A stretch of 64,000 nt of DNA, from the NCBI GenBank assembly GCA_045804965.1, contig JBJMMD010000016.1, positions 297,722-361,721 of the forward strand, written 5' to 3'. Source of the stretch: CAVTUU01 sp045804965. GTDB lineage: Bacteria; Chloroflexota; Chloroflexia; Thermomicrobiales; UBA6265. The position numbers and the translations under genes were made by a program. Of the stretch, positions 62,866 through 64,000 are shown piece after piece. The number at the start of each line of letters is the position of its first letter. Position 1 is the first letter of the stretch. A model generated the notes under the pieces. It made no database searches and was not told the DNA's origin. It saw nothing but the letters and a program-made list of their open reading frames with translations.

Positions 62866-63261
62866 ATGCCACCGGGTCCGGTTCCTGCTCAGTTCCATGA
62901 TGTCCTCGGGAGCACAGCGTTAGGGCATCTGGCGACGATTGACGAGCACGGGCTGCCCAACGTCAACCCGGTCTGGTTTCTGTGGGATGGCGAACACGTG
63001 CTGCTGAGCGTGCGGCCGGTGACGAAAAAGTACAAGAACCTCCGTGCCAACCCGCACCTGGCCATGTCGTTTCTCGACCTCGCCAATCCCTATCACTACG
63101 TCGAGATTCGCGGCGAAATCGTCGATTGGGAGCTCTTTACGACCCTCGATTTCGTCAACCTGCTCGCCCGCAAATACACCGGCGCTGACTACACCCACGG
63201 TTTTCCCGGTGAGGAACGATATAAGGTCACGATCCGCGTGAACGCCTGGACGGGTCAGTAG
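62866..63261 (+). CDS. PPOX-class flavin/F420-dependent oxidoreductase
   Basis: 131-residue split-barrel protein. It shows LGHLATIDEHGLPNVNPVWFLW, VTKKYKNLRANPHLAMSFLD and YHYVEIRGEIVDW, typical of pyridoxamine-5'-phosphate-oxidase-like proteins that bind FMN or F420. ATG 62866 follows AGGAGG at about nine bases; a TTG at 62836 would precede that site. Substrate unknown; it probably reduces or oxidises a small compound. Confidence 0.88.
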   Translation: MPPGPVPAQFHDVLGSTALGHLATIDEHGLPNVNPVWFLWDGEHVLLSVRPVTKKYKNLRANPHLAMSFLDLANPYHYVEIRGEIVDWELFTTLDFVNLLARKYTGADYTHGFPGEERYKVTIRVNAWTGQ

Positions 63262-63563
63262 CGAGCGGCATGATCGCCGAGAATCCACCTCAGAGCAGGC
63301 GTAGCCAATCCCACAACGCGAGGATTTGATCCCGAATTTGGGCGGGCGCCCGGCTCGATCAATGCGCTGGGCGCATCAAATAGTTTAGCGGCGAAGGGCA
63401 TCCAGCCTTCGGCTCGTTCATGCCCGGGAAAGTGGATCGTGACAACGAAGATCGAGCGCGGATAACGCTCGATCTGCCTCCGTCCCCTCGCATAACCCGT
63501 CGTATCAACCGCCTCTCAGCATGTTGCCGCCACGCAGGCAAACTGCCCCACAGGGCTTCGACG
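63262..63563. other. Intergenic stretch with inverted repeat
   Basis: No gene supported. AGATCGAGCG (63449-63458) and CGCTCGATCT (63466-63475) form a 10-bp perfect inverted repeat with a 7-base centre, about 90 bases upstream of a -24/-12 element, a distance used by sigma-54 activator sites. It has no T run. Confidence 0.45.
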
Positions 63564-63579
63564 TGGCACGCAATTTGCC
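63564..63579 (+). promoter_or_regulatory. Second sigma-54-like -24/-12 promoter
   Basis: TGGCACGCAATTTGCC matches TGGCACG-N4-TTGC with ten bases between GG and GC; only the last base (C for A/T) departs from consensus. A small hairpin CCACCT/AGGTGG follows at about 63578-63593. It lies about 50 bases upstream of the PRC-barrel-like gene. Confidence 0.5.
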
Positions 63580-63629
63580 ACCTTAGAGGTGGGGAACCCG
63601 CCCCGCTGTTCATATGGAGGTGTGCCGTT

Positions 63630-63974
63630 ATGGCCACAACAAGCAGGGTTACTTGGAATCCAATGTCGGATCAGGATTACGGGCTGATCCCCGGCAAGGA
63701 CGTCTATAGCCGGGACGACGAGAAGGTCGGGTCGATCAAGGAGGTTTGGCATCCGGAGGCTGATTTCCCAGCTTCACGCGGCCAGCATTATTTCTTGATG
63801 GACCCCGGTCTGCTCAAGGACTGGTTCGGTGGCTTTGACAAGCTCTACTTGCCGGAGAGCAATATCGAGAGTGTCACGGCTGACCGCGTTGTCCTCAACA
63901 TGACCAAAGACGAAATCAAGCGGGCGGACTGGGCTAAGGTCCCCGCTGGCTGGGATACATACAGCACCTACTAA
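63630..63974 (+). CDS. PRC-barrel-like / DUF2171-type protein
   Basis: 114-residue protein. After MATTSRVTWNPMSDQDYGLI it has GKDVYSRDDEKVGSIKEVWHP, the usual opening of PRC-barrel and DUF2171 proteins, then LYLPESNIESVTADRVVLNMTKDEI, the second half of the barrel. GGAGGTG lies about seven bases before ATG 63630; a longer reading runs over the promoter. Such proteins bind RNA or partner proteins or respond to stress; function here is unknown. Confidence 0.85.
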   Translation: MATTSRVTWNPMSDQDYGLIPGKDVYSRDDEKVGSIKEVWHPEADFPASRGQHYFLMDPGLLKDWFGGFDKLYLPESNIESVTADRVVLNMTKDEIKRADWAKVPAGWDTYSTY

Positions 63975-64000
63975 TTCACCGCGGAGCGGCCAGGTCACGG

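Noticed and set aside
1..64000. CRISPR arrays, tRNA or rRNA genes, insertion sequences, prophage genes
   Set aside because: I looked for regularly spaced repeats, cloverleaf-like segments, transposase or integrase motifs and found none. The palindromes seen are short intergenic repeats.

Overview
The window reads as chromosomal DNA of a Chloroflexota bacterium, most likely Thermomicrobia/Sphaerobacterales or a relative. This is inferred from the mix of genes: LysW-carrier amino-acid biosynthesis, T-box and SAM-I leaders, Tat-exported carbohydrate-binding proteins, DUF2089/DUF4097 proteins and CoxD/CoxE-like proteins. The DNA is GC-rich and densely coding. I saw no rRNA, tRNA, CRISPR array, transposase, integrase or phage gene.

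Layout. 1-9.2 kb (minus strand): an arginine/lysine cluster. In transcription order it is argG, an Arg-type T-box, two tandem ornithine-carbamoyltransferase paralogues, LysW (a 53-residue carrier), a degenerate LysX-like ATP-grasp protein, a LysK-type deacylase, an ArgX-like ligase, a Lys-type T-box, LysX, and the start of lysY/argC at the window edge. 9.4-13.3 kb: a pair of half-size ABC exporters, both damaged. 13.5-24.3 kb: two carbohydrate ABC-importer operons, the first behind a sigma-54-like promoter and a 31-bp palindrome, the second headed by its own LacI regulator and ending in a Gfo/Idh dehydrogenase; an orphan histidine kinase lies between them. 24.3-26.5 kb (minus): a DinB-like protein and a PD-(D/E)XK-like protein of unknown role. 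26.5-29.5 kb: SAM-I riboswitch, metX and metY.

29.7-37.4 kb: a double-GNAT acetyltransferase, a DUF2089/SHOCT-like/DUF4097 module, a frameshifted MFS transporter, a LysN-like aminotransferase (which fits the alpha-aminoadipate lysine route) and an AlaX-type editing protein. 37.6-44.1 kb: a LysM/C39-like surface protein, an intact ABC exporter, apt, and a secreted lysyl-oxidase-like protein. 44.2-52.9 kb: a WYL regulator, DUF3224, DinB-like, class III aminotransferase, a large LuxR-type ATPase regulator, small ORFs, moaC and a P-loop kinase-like protein. 53.1-57.8 kb: a BmpA/NupOPQ-type nucleoside importer. 58.1-64 kb: an iron-type alcohol dehydrogenase, a MoxR/CoxE pair, a fused succinate-dehydrogenase membrane anchor, a PPOX flavoprotein, and a PRC-barrel-like protein behind a second sigma-54-like promoter.

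The most notable system is the amino-acid cluster. One LysW carrier appears to serve arginine and lysine synthesis, and two T-boxes whose specifiers read as Arg (CGC) and Lys (AAG) divide the transcript at the branch between the ArgX-like and LysX ligases. The same cluster holds a pseudo-ATP-grasp protein and two divergent carbamoyltransferases. All family assignments come from reading motifs by eye; no database search was run.
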